This document shows, piece after piece, positions 17,604-26,212 of a stretch of 64,000 nt of DNA. Both the position numbers and the translations under genes were made by a program. How positions within the stretch are numbered: the stretch's first letter is position 1; every line of letters begins with the position of its first letter. Source of the DNA: Rhodopseudomonas palustris (lineage in GTDB: Bacteria; Pseudomonadota; Alphaproteobacteria; Rhizobiales; Xanthobacteraceae); the NCBI GenBank assembly GCA_016215605.1, contig JACRJB010000014.1, forward strand, positions 1-64,000. Direction: 5' to 3'. Under the pieces are notes generated by a model, which ran no database searches, was not told where the DNA came from, and was given only the letters and a program-made list of their open reading frames with translations.

Positions 17604-18464
17604 TTACTTGCCCTCGACGAACGCCTTGAACGCGTCCGCGTAGTCCTTGTGCCAGCGCGACAGCGCCGGGCGATTCTCGATGATGTCGCCGGCCGCCCAG
17701 GCGATGCGGCGTTCGTCGAGGTCGCGCGGCACGTCGTTGTCCGGGCACAGAATGTAGAAGTCGCGCTCCGCCAGCCGCGCCAGCATGAAGTCGATGGTCT
17801 CGTCCGGCGTCCAGGCACCGGCCGGCTTCTCGCTGCGGCCGCGCGCCGTCAGCGCGGTGAACACGAAGCCGGGGATCAGCAGATGCGCGGTGACCGCGCA
17901 GCCGGCGGTGTTGCGCAGCTCGTGCGCCAGCGCCTCGGTGAACGCCTTCACGCCGGCCTTCGAGACGTTGTAGGCGGGATTGCCGGGCGGCGTGGTGATG
18001 CCCTGTTTGGAGCCGGTGTTGATGATCAGCCCGGGCCGCCCGCGCGCGATCATGCCGGGCGCGAAGATCTGCGTGCCGTGGATGACGCCCCACAGATTGA
18101 CGCCGATGATCCGCTCGTAGGCGTCGCGCGGGCCGAGCGCCGAACTGTTCGGCTCGATGCCGGCATTGTTCATCAGCACGTCGACGCCGCCGAACCGGGC
18201 GATCACCGCGGCCTGCAACGCCTCGAGCTGCTCCGGCCGCGACACGTCGGTCTGCAGCGCCAGCACCTCGCCCGCGGCGGCGTTGGCCAGCAGCTCCTCG
18301 GCGCGCGCCAGATGATCGGCGCCGATATCGGCGATCGCCACCTTCATCCCCGCCTGCAGGAAGCGCTTGGCGGCAGCGAACCCGATTCCCGACGCGCCGC
18401 CGGTGATGACCGCGACATTGTCCTTGGCGATGGCGGGATGCGACACGGCAGTCTCCTCGGGCAT
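17604..18464 (-). CDS. SDR family NAD(P)-dependent oxidoreductase
   Basis: A 286-residue classical short-chain dehydrogenase. The cofactor motif TGGASGIG is at residues 21-28, NNAG near residue 100, and the catalytic residues are S152, Y165 and K169 (YNVSK). The start MPEETAVSHP at 18464 is preferred because the upstream extension is Arg-rich and lies in repeat DNA. The C-terminal segment (DFYILCPDNDVPRDLDE) resembles SDRs acting on lipid or xenobiotic alcohols. The substrate is not known and no pathway partners are adjacent. Confidence 0.88.
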   Translation of the reverse strand: MPEETAVSHPAIAKDNVAVITGGASGIGFAAAKRFLQAGMKVAIADIGADHLARAEELLANAAAGEVLALQTDVSRPEQLEALQAAVIARFGGVDVLMNNAGIEPNSSALGPRDAYERIIGVNLWGVIHGTQIFAPGMIARGRPGLIINTGSKQGITTPPGNPAYNVSKAGVKAFTEALAHELRNTAGCAVTAHLLIPGFVFTALTARGRSEKPAGAWTPDETIDFMLARLAERDFYILCPDNDVPRDLDERRIAWAAGDIIENRPALSRWHKDYADAFKAFVEGK

Positions 18465-18573
18465 GTGGCGATGCTCGGGAGATAGGCGCGAGCGAAGGCG
18501 GTGCAAGCGCGGGCGATGCATCATCGCCGATCGGAGCGCGAGAAAGTCAGCAGTGAATTGAAGGACTTTCGAC

Positions 18574-18658
18574 GTCATTGCGAGCGAAGCGAAGCAATCC
18601 AGGAGCTGCGGAACGCGTCAAGTTGGGATTGCTTCGTCGCTTCGCTCCTCGCAATGAC
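18574..18658. repeat. Inverted repeat of the GTCATTGCGAG family
   Basis: Left arm 18574-18600 (GTCATTGCGAGCGAAGCGAA...) and right arm 18626-18658 (...CTCGCAATGAC) are imperfect inverted copies ending in the same GTCATTGCGAG/CTCGCAATGAC termini. It lies in the 395-bp gap between the SDR and KAS III genes, which otherwise holds only the next repeat. Confidence 0.75.
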
Positions 18659-18710
18659 GGAGAGACGGCGTGAAGGATGGGCCACGCGTGGCAGCGGCCG
18701 CGCAGACCAT

Positions 18711-18765
18711 CTCATGGTTCGAGATGCCCGGCTGCGCTGCGCTACGCCGGGCTCCTCACCATGAG
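18711..18765. repeat. Inverted repeat with CTCATGGT/ACCATGAG ends
   Basis: CTCATGGT (18711-18718) and ACCATGAG (18758-18765) surround inner CCCGG/CCGGG arms. It differs in sequence from the adjacent repeat, so two families lie side by side downstream of the KAS III gene. Confidence 0.7.
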
Positions 18766-18859
18766 GGGCTGTGTGTGCCGCCAAGGAGTCTGGCGAAGCG
18801 CTGTCCGCTCTGCCTCAAGGTCCGCTCCGCGTCAGCGAAAGAGGCAGCCCCGCTTCGCC

Positions 18860-19975
18860 TCAGCGCTTCTGCACGAACACCGTGCCGGCGGAATAGCCGG
18901 CGCCGAACGAGCAGATCAGGCCGAGATCGCCTTGCGCGAGATCGTCCGAGTTCTTGTGGAAGGCGATGATCGAGCCGGCCGACGAGGTGTTGGCGTAGCT
19001 GTCGAGAATGATCACGTTTTCCTGCGGGGTCGGATCGCGCCCCAGCACCTTGCGGCCGATGATCTCGTTCATGTTGATGTTGGCCTGGTGCAGCCACATC
19101 CGCTTCAGGCCGTGCGGGTCGATGCCGAGCTCGCCGGCGTGGTCGATGATCATTTCGGAGACCATCGGCACCACTTCCTTGAACACCTTGCGGCCCTGCT
19201 GCACGAACAGCTTGTCGGCGAGGTCGCGGCCTTCCGGCCAGGCGCGGTTCAGGAAGCCGGAATTGTTGCGGATGTTGTTGGAGAACTGCGTCTTCAGCCG
19301 CGTGCCGAGGATCGCCCAGCCGTCCCTGGCCTCGTCGGCCCGCTCGACGATCACCGCGGTGGCGACGTCGCCGAAGATGAAATGGCTGTCGCGGTCGCGG
19401 AAATTCAGGTGCCCCGAGCAGATCTCCGGATTGACCATCAGCACCGCGTCGGCCGAGCCGGTGGCGATGAAATCCGCCGCGGTCTTGATGCCGAAGGTCG
19501 CCGACGAGCAGGCGACGTTGATGTCGAAGCCGAAGCCGCCGATGCCGAGCGCGTCCTGCACCTCGACCGCCATCGCCGGGTAGGCGCGCTGCATGTTGGA
19601 GCAGGCGCACAGCACCGCGCCGATCCGCTCGCGCGGCTTGCCCCAGCGCTCCAGCGCCTGTTCGGCGGCCTTCACGGCGATCTCGGCGAGGATCGAGATC
19701 TGATCGTTCGGCCGCTCCGGGATCACCGGCCGCATCAGCTCGGGGTCGAGGATGCCGGGCTTCGCCACCACGTAGCGCGACTTGATGCCGGAGGCCTTCT
19801 CGATGAATTCCGCGGAGGACGGCTGCAGCGGCTCGACCGAGCCGGCGGCGATCGCGGCGGCGTTGGCGGCGTTGAAGTTCGCCACATAGGCGTTGAAGGC
19901 CTCGACAAGTTCCGCATTTGAAATGCTGTCGGGCGGGGTGTAGAGGCCGGTCGCGGCAATGACGGCAGGGCGCAC
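18860..19975 (-). CDS. 3-oxoacyl-ACP synthase III (FabH-like) family protein
   Basis: A 371-residue thiolase-fold condensing enzyme. The catalytic triad is C156 (NVACSSATFG), H296 (WLHQANINMNE) and N329 (YANTSSAGS). It starts at a GTG (19975), giving VRPAVIAATGLYTPP, the normal N-terminus. Residues 30-55 carry an Ala-rich insertion not found in standard FabH of about 320 residues, and other fatty-acid genes are not adjacent. It may prime a specialised acyl chain rather than bulk fatty-acid synthesis. The fold and chemistry are certain; the product is not. Confidence 0.88.
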   Translation of the reverse strand: MRPAVIAATGLYTPPDSISNAELVEAFNAYVANFNAANAAAIAAGSVEPLQPSSAEFIEKASGIKSRYVVAKPGILDPELMRPVIPERPNDQISILAEIAVKAAEQALERWGKPRERIGAVLCACSNMQRAYPAMAVEVQDALGIGGFGFDINVACSSATFGIKTAADFIATGSADAVLMVNPEICSGHLNFRDRDSHFIFGDVATAVIVERADEARDGWAILGTRLKTQFSNNIRNNSGFLNRAWPEGRDLADKLFVQQGRKVFKEVVPMVSEMIIDHAGELGIDPHGLKRMWLHQANINMNEIIGRKVLGRDPTPQENVIILDSYANTSSAGSIIAFHKNSDDLAQGDLGLICSFGAGYSAGTVFVQKR

Positions 19976-20257
19976 GGAAGGCTCCGGTCGGAATGGCTGA
20001 GTGAGGACCGCCGGCCGTTGGCGATCCGCCGCGCCCCGCGGTATCCGACGCCGATTGACCGGCGTCTGCTTTGACGTCGGACAAACAGCGCGCGGCGGCC
20101 GGATCGTCCCTTGGTCGGGAGCCCCGAGCCGCCGGTGCGGGGCGCGTCGGCGAGCGGCCGGCGCGGGCGAATGCGGTATGAAACGGGCCGCGGCAAAACA
20201 CAAGGACCATCGCCCGGCGCGGCGCGCCGGCCGGCTCAGGCGCAAAGGACGATCGCA

Positions 20258-20626
20258 ATGCAACACGGAGATTTGCTGCAGCCGCTGCCCGCGGCCGGCC
20301 CGGACGAAGCGCTCGATACGCTGCTGGCGCGCGGCGGCGTCCGCATCGAGCGCATCGTCTCTTTCGGCCAGTCCAGCCCCGAGGGCTTCTGGTACGACCA
20401 GGCCGAGGACGAATTCGTGGTGCTGCTGTCGGGCGCCGCAACGCTCCGCTTCGACGACGGCCGCGACGTCGCGCTGACCCGGGGCGCCTGGGTCGACATT
20501 CCCGCCCATTGCCGCCACCGCGTCGAGGCGACTGCGGCGGGCGCGCCGACGGTGTGGCTGACCGTGTTCTGGCCGGCGGCGGCCGACGAGGCCGAAGCGG
20601 ATGGGACCGGCGAAGCGGCCTCTTGA
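20258..20626 (+). CDS. Cupin domain protein
   Basis: A 122-residue small-barrel cupin. The first motif region reads FWYDQAEDEFVVLLSG and the second WVDIPAHCRHRVEATA. Canonical metal histidines are only partly present, so metal binding is uncertain. The start at 20258 follows AAAGGA at 20244. It diverges from the KAS III gene across 282 bp without another feature. The -35 box of the next promoter overlaps its stop codon. Confidence 0.8.
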   Translation: MQHGDLLQPLPAAGPDEALDTLLARGGVRIERIVSFGQSSPEGFWYDQAEDEFVVLLSGAATLRFDDGRDVALTRGAWVDIPAHCRHRVEATAAGAPTVWLTVFWPAAADEAEADGTGEAAS

Positions 20627-20652
20627 CAATAATCCTATTATGATTATAGTCC
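20623..20652 (+). promoter_or_regulatory. Strong sigma70-like promoter with embedded dyad, no gene downstream
   Basis: TTGACA (20623-20628), a 16-base spacer and TATAGT (20645-20650). Within it, ATAATC (20629-20634) and GATTAT (20642-20647) form an inverted repeat that would suit a repressor. It is 24/30 identical to the promoter at 13082-13111. Confidence 0.6.
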
Positions 20653-21152
20653 GCATCGTCCTGTCCGTGAGGGGCGCTTCGCGAGGCGTCGTACAAGCGG
20701 GACAGATCGGCGGGCCGGGAAACCGGTCAGCACGATAGTTCGACGAAGCCGGCATGGCGCTGGCGAAGTCGGACGGACGCGGCGTCCTGCGCGTTGCGGT
20801 TCGCACCCGCACGTCCGGGAGGCAGAGGTCACCGTCCGCCGCTACTACGAGCGGCTGCCGCTTTCGTGGCTGGACGGGCGCAGCAAGGCCGGGGAGATCC
20901 CGCTCCGCTGTGTTCCCGGAAGAACGGTCCCGATGCCCAAAATCGCCGCGGTGGGCGCGCCGGAAGGCGTTGCGCGACGGTCCGCAAAGCCATCGCGAAC
21001 CTCACCACCTTTGCGCCGACCGGCGCGCCCCCACCCCTCGCTGCGATAGCGACGGGTGCAAACCTCGGGCTCGGTGGAGCCGCGAGAACGAAGAGCCGTG
21101 GCTGTTTGATAATCGAATCGGAAATCGTGGAGAGGCGGTGCGCTTGCCACCT
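20653..21152 (+). other. ORF-poor tract, likely diverged copy of the 13.1-kb element
   Basis: About 500 bases without a supportable gene. The block at 20669-20684 matches 13134-13149 in 14 of 16 positions and lies at a similar distance from the shared promoter (46 versus 52 bases). Beyond the first 60 bases I cannot align the two by eye. Reading frames are Arg/Pro-rich and lack ribosome sites. Confidence 0.45.
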
Positions 21153-21159
21153 CCACTCT

Positions 21160-21303
21160 CGTCATGCGCGGGCTTGACCCGCCTGCGGGGCCGAAGCCCC
21201 TTCTGCGCGGCGAAGGCCCGCGGATCCATCGCGCGCGAAGCGCGCTGAACGAAGATCATCTTGCGAACAAGATGGATTGCCGGGTCAAGCCCGGCAATGA
21301 CGG
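21160..21303. repeat. Palindromic repeat with GGCTTGACCCG / CGGGTCAAGCC arms
   Basis: The left arm region (GTCATGCGCGGGCTTGACCC) and the right arm region (GGGTCAAGCCCGGCAATGAC) are inverted relatives. They enclose a GC-rich centre and belong with the repeat at 9010-9032. Confidence 0.65.
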
Positions 21304-21442
21304 CGCTGCCCGCGAAAGCGGACGACCCGTTATCGCAGAGCGTTGATCGTGCGGACAGGGCTACGCCGTCCGGAACGATCACGCCCGCTGTCGATTAGCC
21401 GAGCAGGGCGGGGCGCAACGAAATCGGATACGGAGTTCATCC

Positions 21443-22006
21443 ATGGCAGGCCAACTCGATGGCAAGCGCGTGCTCATTCTCGCCACAAACGGCTTCGAAC
21501 AGTCGGAACTCGAAGTCCCGCGCGACCGGCTGAAATCAGCCGGCGCGCAGGTCGATATCGTGTCGCCGGAGCAGGGCGAGATCAAAGGCTGGAGCGGCAA
21601 GGATTGGGGCCGGCCGGTCAAGGTCGACAAGGCGCTCGGAGCGGTGAAGGCCGACGACTACGACGCGATCGTGCTGCCGGGCGGCCAGATCAATCCGGAT
21701 CTGCTCCGCGTCGATGCCGACGCGCTGAAGCTGATCAAGGCGTTCTTCGACGCCGGCAAGACGGTCGCCGCGGTGTGCCACGCGCCGTGGCTGCTGATCG
21801 AGACCGGGATCGCCAAGGGCCGCAAGATGACGTCGTACCATTCGATCAAGCAGGACGTGATCAATGCCGGCGCCAAGTGGGAAGACTCCGCCGTCGTCAC
21901 CGACAACGGCGTAATCACCTCGCGCAATCCGGGCGACCTCGAGGCGTTCTCGGCGAAGATCATCGAGGAAATCCGCGAAGGCCGGCACCAGCGCCGCGCG
22001 GCCTGA
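21443..22006 (+). CDS. DJ-1/PfpI family protein
   Basis: A 187-residue single-domain DJ-1/PfpI protein. The nucleophile elbow AAVCHAPW places the reactive cysteine at C112, and E19 in NGFEQSE is the conserved partner acid. It resembles YhbO/PfpI proteins, for which protease, glyoxalase and deglycase activities have been proposed and debated. The protein is cytoplasmic and monocistronic, with the ATG at 21443 shortly after the repeat region. Confidence 0.92.
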   Translation: MAGQLDGKRVLILATNGFEQSELEVPRDRLKSAGAQVDIVSPEQGEIKGWSGKDWGRPVKVDKALGAVKADDYDAIVLPGGQINPDLLRVDADALKLIKAFFDAGKTVAAVCHAPWLLIETGIAKGRKMTSYHSIKQDVINAGAKWEDSAVVTDNGVITSRNPGDLEAFSAKIIEEIREGRHQRRAA

Positions 22007-22029
22007 TCGGCAATTCTTCTCTCCACGTC

Positions 22030-22059
22030 GTCATGGCCGGGCTCGTCCCGGCCATTGAC
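22030..22059. repeat. Short GTCATGGCCGGG palindrome
   Basis: GTCATGGCCGGG and CCCGGCCATTGAC are near-perfect arms around CTCGT, related to the outer arms at 17460-17563. The position after the PfpI stop would also suit a terminator, but no T-run follows. Confidence 0.65.
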
Positions 22060-22151
22060 GTCTCAGCGGGTCCAAAACGAAATGCCCGCGACAGGCGCGG
22101 GCATGATGGTCGACAGATTACGCGTGAGCCATCGCGCGGCCCGCGCCGCTG

Positions 22152-22517
22152 TCAGTAGCGCGGCTCGCTCTGCCGCCGCGCCGACCGCATCGATCGTTCG
22201 GCGCGCACCGGGATCGGCTCGGCGCCGGGGGTCAGCTGCAGCGGCGTGCGCTTGCCGCCGCGGTCGCCGCCGCGCAGGTCGGTACCCATCGCCATGATGG
22301 CGGAGCCCATCGCGGCGCTGCCGAAAGTGATGACGAAGCCGAACAGCAGCAGGCCGAGCGCGGTGCCGGGCGAACTGTCGGCGAAGATCAGCTCGCGCAG
22401 ATGGCCAGGATTGATCCACAAAAGCCCGCCGAGCAGCAGCGTCGCCAGGCAGACGCCCGCCGCCAGATTGATCGCCAGCAGCCGGAACAGCGGCTGTCGC
22501 AGAAGCGCGCGGGACAT
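22152..22517 (-). CDS. Small inner-membrane protein
   Basis: A 121-residue protein with two hydrophobic segments (about residues 11-34 and 51-76) and an Arg-rich cytoplasmic tail. The start at 22517 (MSRALLRQP) follows a good GAGGAAGAGGA ribosome site; an upstream in-frame ATG at 22577 is less likely. No family with known function is recognised. Confidence 0.65.
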   Translation of the reverse strand: MSRALLRQPLFRLLAINLAAGVCLATLLLGGLLWINPGHLRELIFADSSPGTALGLLLFGFVITFGSAAMGSAIMAMGTDLRGGDRGGKRTPLQLTPGAEPIPVRAERSMRSARRQSEPRY

Positions 22518-22740
22518 GATGCGGTCCTCTTCCTCGACAGGCCGGTCGGTCGATCCGTCGGCGCGCCCGTCGTTCATCCGCCGATCATCTTTCCTGCCGT
22601 CAATATGGCGCGCCGGCGGGCGCCTCGCAACCGCAGGGCAGAAATGCTAGATTCGCCGTATTGTCATCGCAATACGCATCAATACGCAGCCTCGCTCCGC
22701 CGCCCGCTTCAGCCCCTGCCGTTTTGGAGAATGGTTTCAA

Positions 22741-23559
22741 ATGTCCAACCTGCGCCTTGCCCTCCTGACCTGCGCCGTCGGCGGCGCGCTGTTCGCGGCC
22801 GCGCCCGCACAGGCCGCGCGCTGCGGCGGCGACTTCAACAGCTTCGTCTCCAGCATGTCGGCCGAAGCCTCGCAGGCCGGGATCTCGCAGGACGTGATTT
22901 CGCAGGCGCTCGGCGGCGTCACCCCGGACCCGGCCGTATTGGCGTTCGATCGCCGCCAGCGCGGCACCTTCAACAAGACCTTCGAGCAATATGTCTCGAC
23001 GCGAGTTGGCGCCGGCCGGATCAAGAGCGGCCGCGCGATGCTGCAGCGTCACGCCTCGCTGCTGTCGCGGATCGAGCGCCAGTTCGGCGTGCCGCCGCAG
23101 ATCCTGGTGGCGATCTGGGGGCTGGAGTCGGATTTCGGCAAGGGCGACATGGGCAAGCTGCCGGTGTTTCGCGTGCTGGCGACGATGGCGCATGACTGCC
23201 GCCGCACCGAGCTGTTCCAGGGCGAATTGCTGGCGGCGCTGAAGATCGTGCAGCGCGGCGACCTGCCGCTGCGCGACATGGTCGGCGCCTATGCGGGCGA
23301 GCTCGGCCAGACCCAATTCCTGCCGTCGTCCTACATCAAATACGGCGTCGATTTCGACGGCAACGGCCACGTCGACCTGCGCCACAGCGTGCCCGACGTG
23401 CTGGCCTCGACCGCCAATCTGTTGAAGACCAACGGCTGGCGCGCCGGCGGCTCCTACGAGGAAGGCACGCCGAATTTCGAGGCGATGCGCGAATGGAATC
23501 GCGCGCTGGTGTATCGCAAGACGATCGCGTACTTCGCCGATCAGCTGATCGGGCAGTAA
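22741..23559 (+). CDS. Lytic murein transglycosylase (MltB-type)
   Basis: A 272-residue secreted protein. Residues 1-26 are a signal peptide ending in APAQA-A. The SLT_2/MltB domain follows, with catalytic E129 in IWGLESDFGKG and the YAGELGQTQFLPSSY block. It cleaves the glycan strands of peptidoglycan in the periplasm, forming anhydromuramyl ends. No lipobox cysteine or C-terminal peptidoglycan-binding domain is present, so it is a soluble, minimal version. Confidence 0.92.
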   Translation: MSNLRLALLTCAVGGALFAAAPAQAARCGGDFNSFVSSMSAEASQAGISQDVISQALGGVTPDPAVLAFDRRQRGTFNKTFEQYVSTRVGAGRIKSGRAMLQRHASLLSRIERQFGVPPQILVAIWGLESDFGKGDMGKLPVFRVLATMAHDCRRTELFQGELLAALKIVQRGDLPLRDMVGAYAGELGQTQFLPSSYIKYGVDFDGNGHVDLRHSVPDVLASTANLLKTNGWRAGGSYEEGTPNFEAMREWNRALVYRKTIAYFADQLIGQ

Positions 23560-23627
23560 CGCATTGCCCCCGCGAAGCGGCCACGCTTCGCGGGACGACG
23601 CCGCGTCCTGTCGCGACGCTCGCCGCT

Positions 23628-24338
23628 TTACAGCGCGGTCGAGCTGGAGCCGGCCTTCACCACCTTCTTGATCTGGTCGAGGGTGAAGGTCTGGCCGCCG
23701 ATCGACAGCAGCGGCGGCGTCTGGCTGACGTCGACCGAGTCGATGGTGCCCTGGATCTGGGTGGAGACCGTGGCGGTCTGGCCGGCGGCGTCGGTCGCGA
23801 CCACGGACAGCTTGTAGTCGCCCGCCGGCCATTGCGTGCCGTCGTTGCCGCGGCCGTCCCAGGTGAAGCCCTGGTTCTTGCCGGCGTTGAGGGTGAACTT
23901 GCCGGAATACACGGTCTGCCCGGTCGAGCTCTGGATCGACACCTGCGCCGACACCGGCTTTTCGGTCGACAGCGACCAGCCCGCGGTCTTGCCGTCGAAA
24001 TGCGAGCTGCTGCCGTCGACCACCGCATTGGCGCCGATGAAGTTCATCGCCTGCGTGGTCTGCGAGGTGGTCTGCAGCTTGAGCAGCGACGCCAACGTCT
24101 CGTTGCCCTTGAGCTGCTGCTCGACGCCGGCGAACTGCACCAGTTGCTGGGTGAACTGATTGGTGTCGAGCGGATCCATCGGGTTCTGGTTCTTCAACTG
24201 CGTGGTCAGCAGCGTCAGAAACGTCTGGAAGTTGTCGGCGATCCCGGCCGTCTTGCCGGACGAGCTCGAGCTGTTCGCCGTGTAGTTCGGATTCGGGGCG
24301 GAGACGGGTGCCGCGGCAGTGGTTGCATCGACTGACAT
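23628..24338 (-). CDS. flgD: Flagellar hook assembly protein FlgD
   Basis: A 236-residue hook-capping protein. The N-terminal FQTFLTLLTTQLKNQNPMDPLD motif is diagnostic, followed by the FlgD Ig-like region around residues 110-190 (YSGKFTLNAGKNQGFTWDGRG). It caps the growing hook and is exported by the flagellar secretion system without a cleaved signal. It lies 12 bases after fliK on the same strand, a conserved hook-gene pairing. No other flagellar genes are in the window. Confidence 0.95.
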   Translation of the reverse strand: MSVDATTAAAPVSAPNPNYTANSSSSSGKTAGIADNFQTFLTLLTTQLKNQNPMDPLDTNQFTQQLVQFAGVEQQLKGNETLASLLKLQTTSQTTQAMNFIGANAVVDGSSSHFDGKTAGWSLSTEKPVSAQVSIQSSTGQTVYSGKFTLNAGKNQGFTWDGRGNDGTQWPAGDYKLSVVATDAAGQTATVSTQIQGTIDSVDVSQTPPLLSIGGQTFTLDQIKKVVKAGSSSTAL

Positions 24339-24350
24339 GATGACGATCCC

Positions 24351-25911
24351 TCAGATCCTGATATCGACGCCGCTGCTGGCACCCAGCATGCGGCCGTAGC
24401 TGCGTCCGGCTGTCACCGCCGGCGGCAGCTCTTCTTCACTGATCACCAGCCGCTGCGCCTGACGGCCGCTCTCCTGCTGTTGGCCCTGCTGCTGACCCGA
24501 CGACGATTGATCGCGCAGGCTGAACTGCAGCCCGCTGTCGCCGGTCTTCAGCCCGGCATTGTCGAGCGCGCGCTGCAACTGGGTCTGGTCCTGCCGCAGC
24601 ATCGCCAGCGTCTCGGGCTTCTCGACCGTGAGATGCGACGTCACCTGGCCGTGGCGGTCGACATCGATGCGGACGTCGATGCGGCCGAGCTCGGCGGGGT
24701 CGAGCCGGATCTCGAACCGGCTCGCGCCGCCGTTCGCCCGCGCCGCGATGGTGACGGCGAGGTCCTGCATCGCGACCGGCACATTGGTCGCGAGCGCCGC
24801 GGTGAGCTGTGGCGCGGCGGCGGTCTGCTGGGTCGTGGTCGAAGCCTGCGGCGCCTGCAGGTTCGGCACCTGCGTCTGCGGCAGCGAACTCGTGTCGGTC
24901 GCGGTCTGCGTCGTCGCGTCGGCGGCATGATGGCTCGCCGCCGGCTTCGAGGGCGTGTTCGCCGGGTCGACGGCCGTGCCGGTCGCCTCGGTGGTCTTGG
25001 CTTGCTCGCCTTGCGCCGGATGCAGCTTGGCCGTGCCGGCCTGCGGCTGACCCGGTGCGGCGGTCGCGGCGGAAGCGTCGGACGCAGCGTCCTTGGTGGT
25101 GGCGTCCGGATCGGTTTGCACCGCGGCCTTGGTGCCGGTCTTGCCGGCCTGGGGCTGCGCCGTCAGCGCCGCGAGCTTGGGATCAATCGCGGTGATGCCG
25201 GTGGCGGTGCCTGTCTCGGCGACGGCTTCGGCCGGCTGACCGGTGGCCGCGAGATCGGCCACGGCGGTCTGGGCCTTCAGCGCCGCGGCGGCCGCGATGG
25301 TGAGCGGTCCGCTGCCGGCCGCTGCGGCATCCGCAATGGTCTCGGCCGCGGTTCCGGTGGGGTCGGCCGCAGGATCGATCGTGGCGGTCGCGACGGTAAC
25401 GGGCGCAACCACAGGCGGCGTGGTCGGCGCGGTTGCGGTCTGGCCCTGAGCGGTGGCGTCGGCGGCGTCCTTGCCGTCACCGGATTTGCCGTCATCGGCC
25501 GATTTTGCGTCCTTGCTCTTGTCGGTCTTGTCGGTTTTGCCGTCGCCGCCGGATTTCGACGTCGCCGCGTCCTTGGTTCGATCGGCGCCGTTGCGGGCCG
25601 GCGGGTCGTTTCGGCTGTCGGCATTCGCGGCGCGCCGGCCGTCGTCGGTCCGATCGCTGGCGCGGCTCTGGTCGGCGGCGTCGTTGCGGCGCGGGCTGGC
25701 GGTGCGGTCGTCGGTCGCGGGCCGCGGGTCGGGCGTGGGCGCGGGCTGGGCTGCCGGCGATGTCCGCCGTATTGCTGTCGACCAGAGACGCGAAATTGTC
25801 GGTCGACGACGACCGGTCCTGGCGCGCCGTCGATCGCTGCGCCGGAGCCGACGGGGTCGAGACGATATCCGAAGTGGCATTCAACACGGGCAAGCTCTCA
25901 CACTGATCCAT
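24351..25911 (-). CDS. fliK: Flagellar hook-length control protein FliK, apparent frameshift near the N-terminus
   Basis: The C-terminal Flg_hook domain is clear (RFEIRLDPAELGRIDVRIDV, then VEKPETLAMLRQD). A long Ala/Thr/Asp/Lys low-complexity linker precedes it, as expected for a ruler protein. The main frame opens at 25880 with an unconvincing Arg-rich start. The other frame, opening at 25911, gives a plausible N-terminus (NATSDIVSTPSAP, then STDNFASLVDSNTADIAG). Joining the two requires a one-base shift near 25740-25765. Either the gene is mutated or the sequence has an indel there. If real, hook length control would be affected. Confidence 0.75.
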
Positions 25912-26200
25912 ACCCGTCTCAGCAAGGACCGGGCCAGCGGCGGCCCCGGGAAATTCGAACGTTATTGCAATGGATTAGGGGCGGCGGCCGGAAACGCCGC
26001 CGGGCCCGTGCCGCGGCGTTTCTGCCCGTCCCGGCAAGAATTGCCCTGAGCTGCCGGCAAATCCCGGGTCCGCGCATTGCGCCCCCGAAAGCCGGCCTAT
26101 ATTAAAGGCTGGCATCAGGATGGTTTGCGGAATCTGGCTTCGCCGCTTCCCGAACAGGCGGAAGGAATGGTCGCGACGGCTACGTCCGCGATCGCAGCGT
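25912..26200. other. Intergenic region between fliK and mnmA
   Basis: About 290 bases between divergent genes. It should contain both promoters, but no strong boxes are recognised. Nothing else is supported here. Confidence 0.5.
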
Positions 26201-26212
26201 ATGACTGACAGC

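Noticed and set aside
20754-21248. 164-codon frame in the tract after the cupin gene
   Set aside because: Arg/Ser-rich with no ribosome site, it runs through a palindromic repeat, and no family match is recognised.
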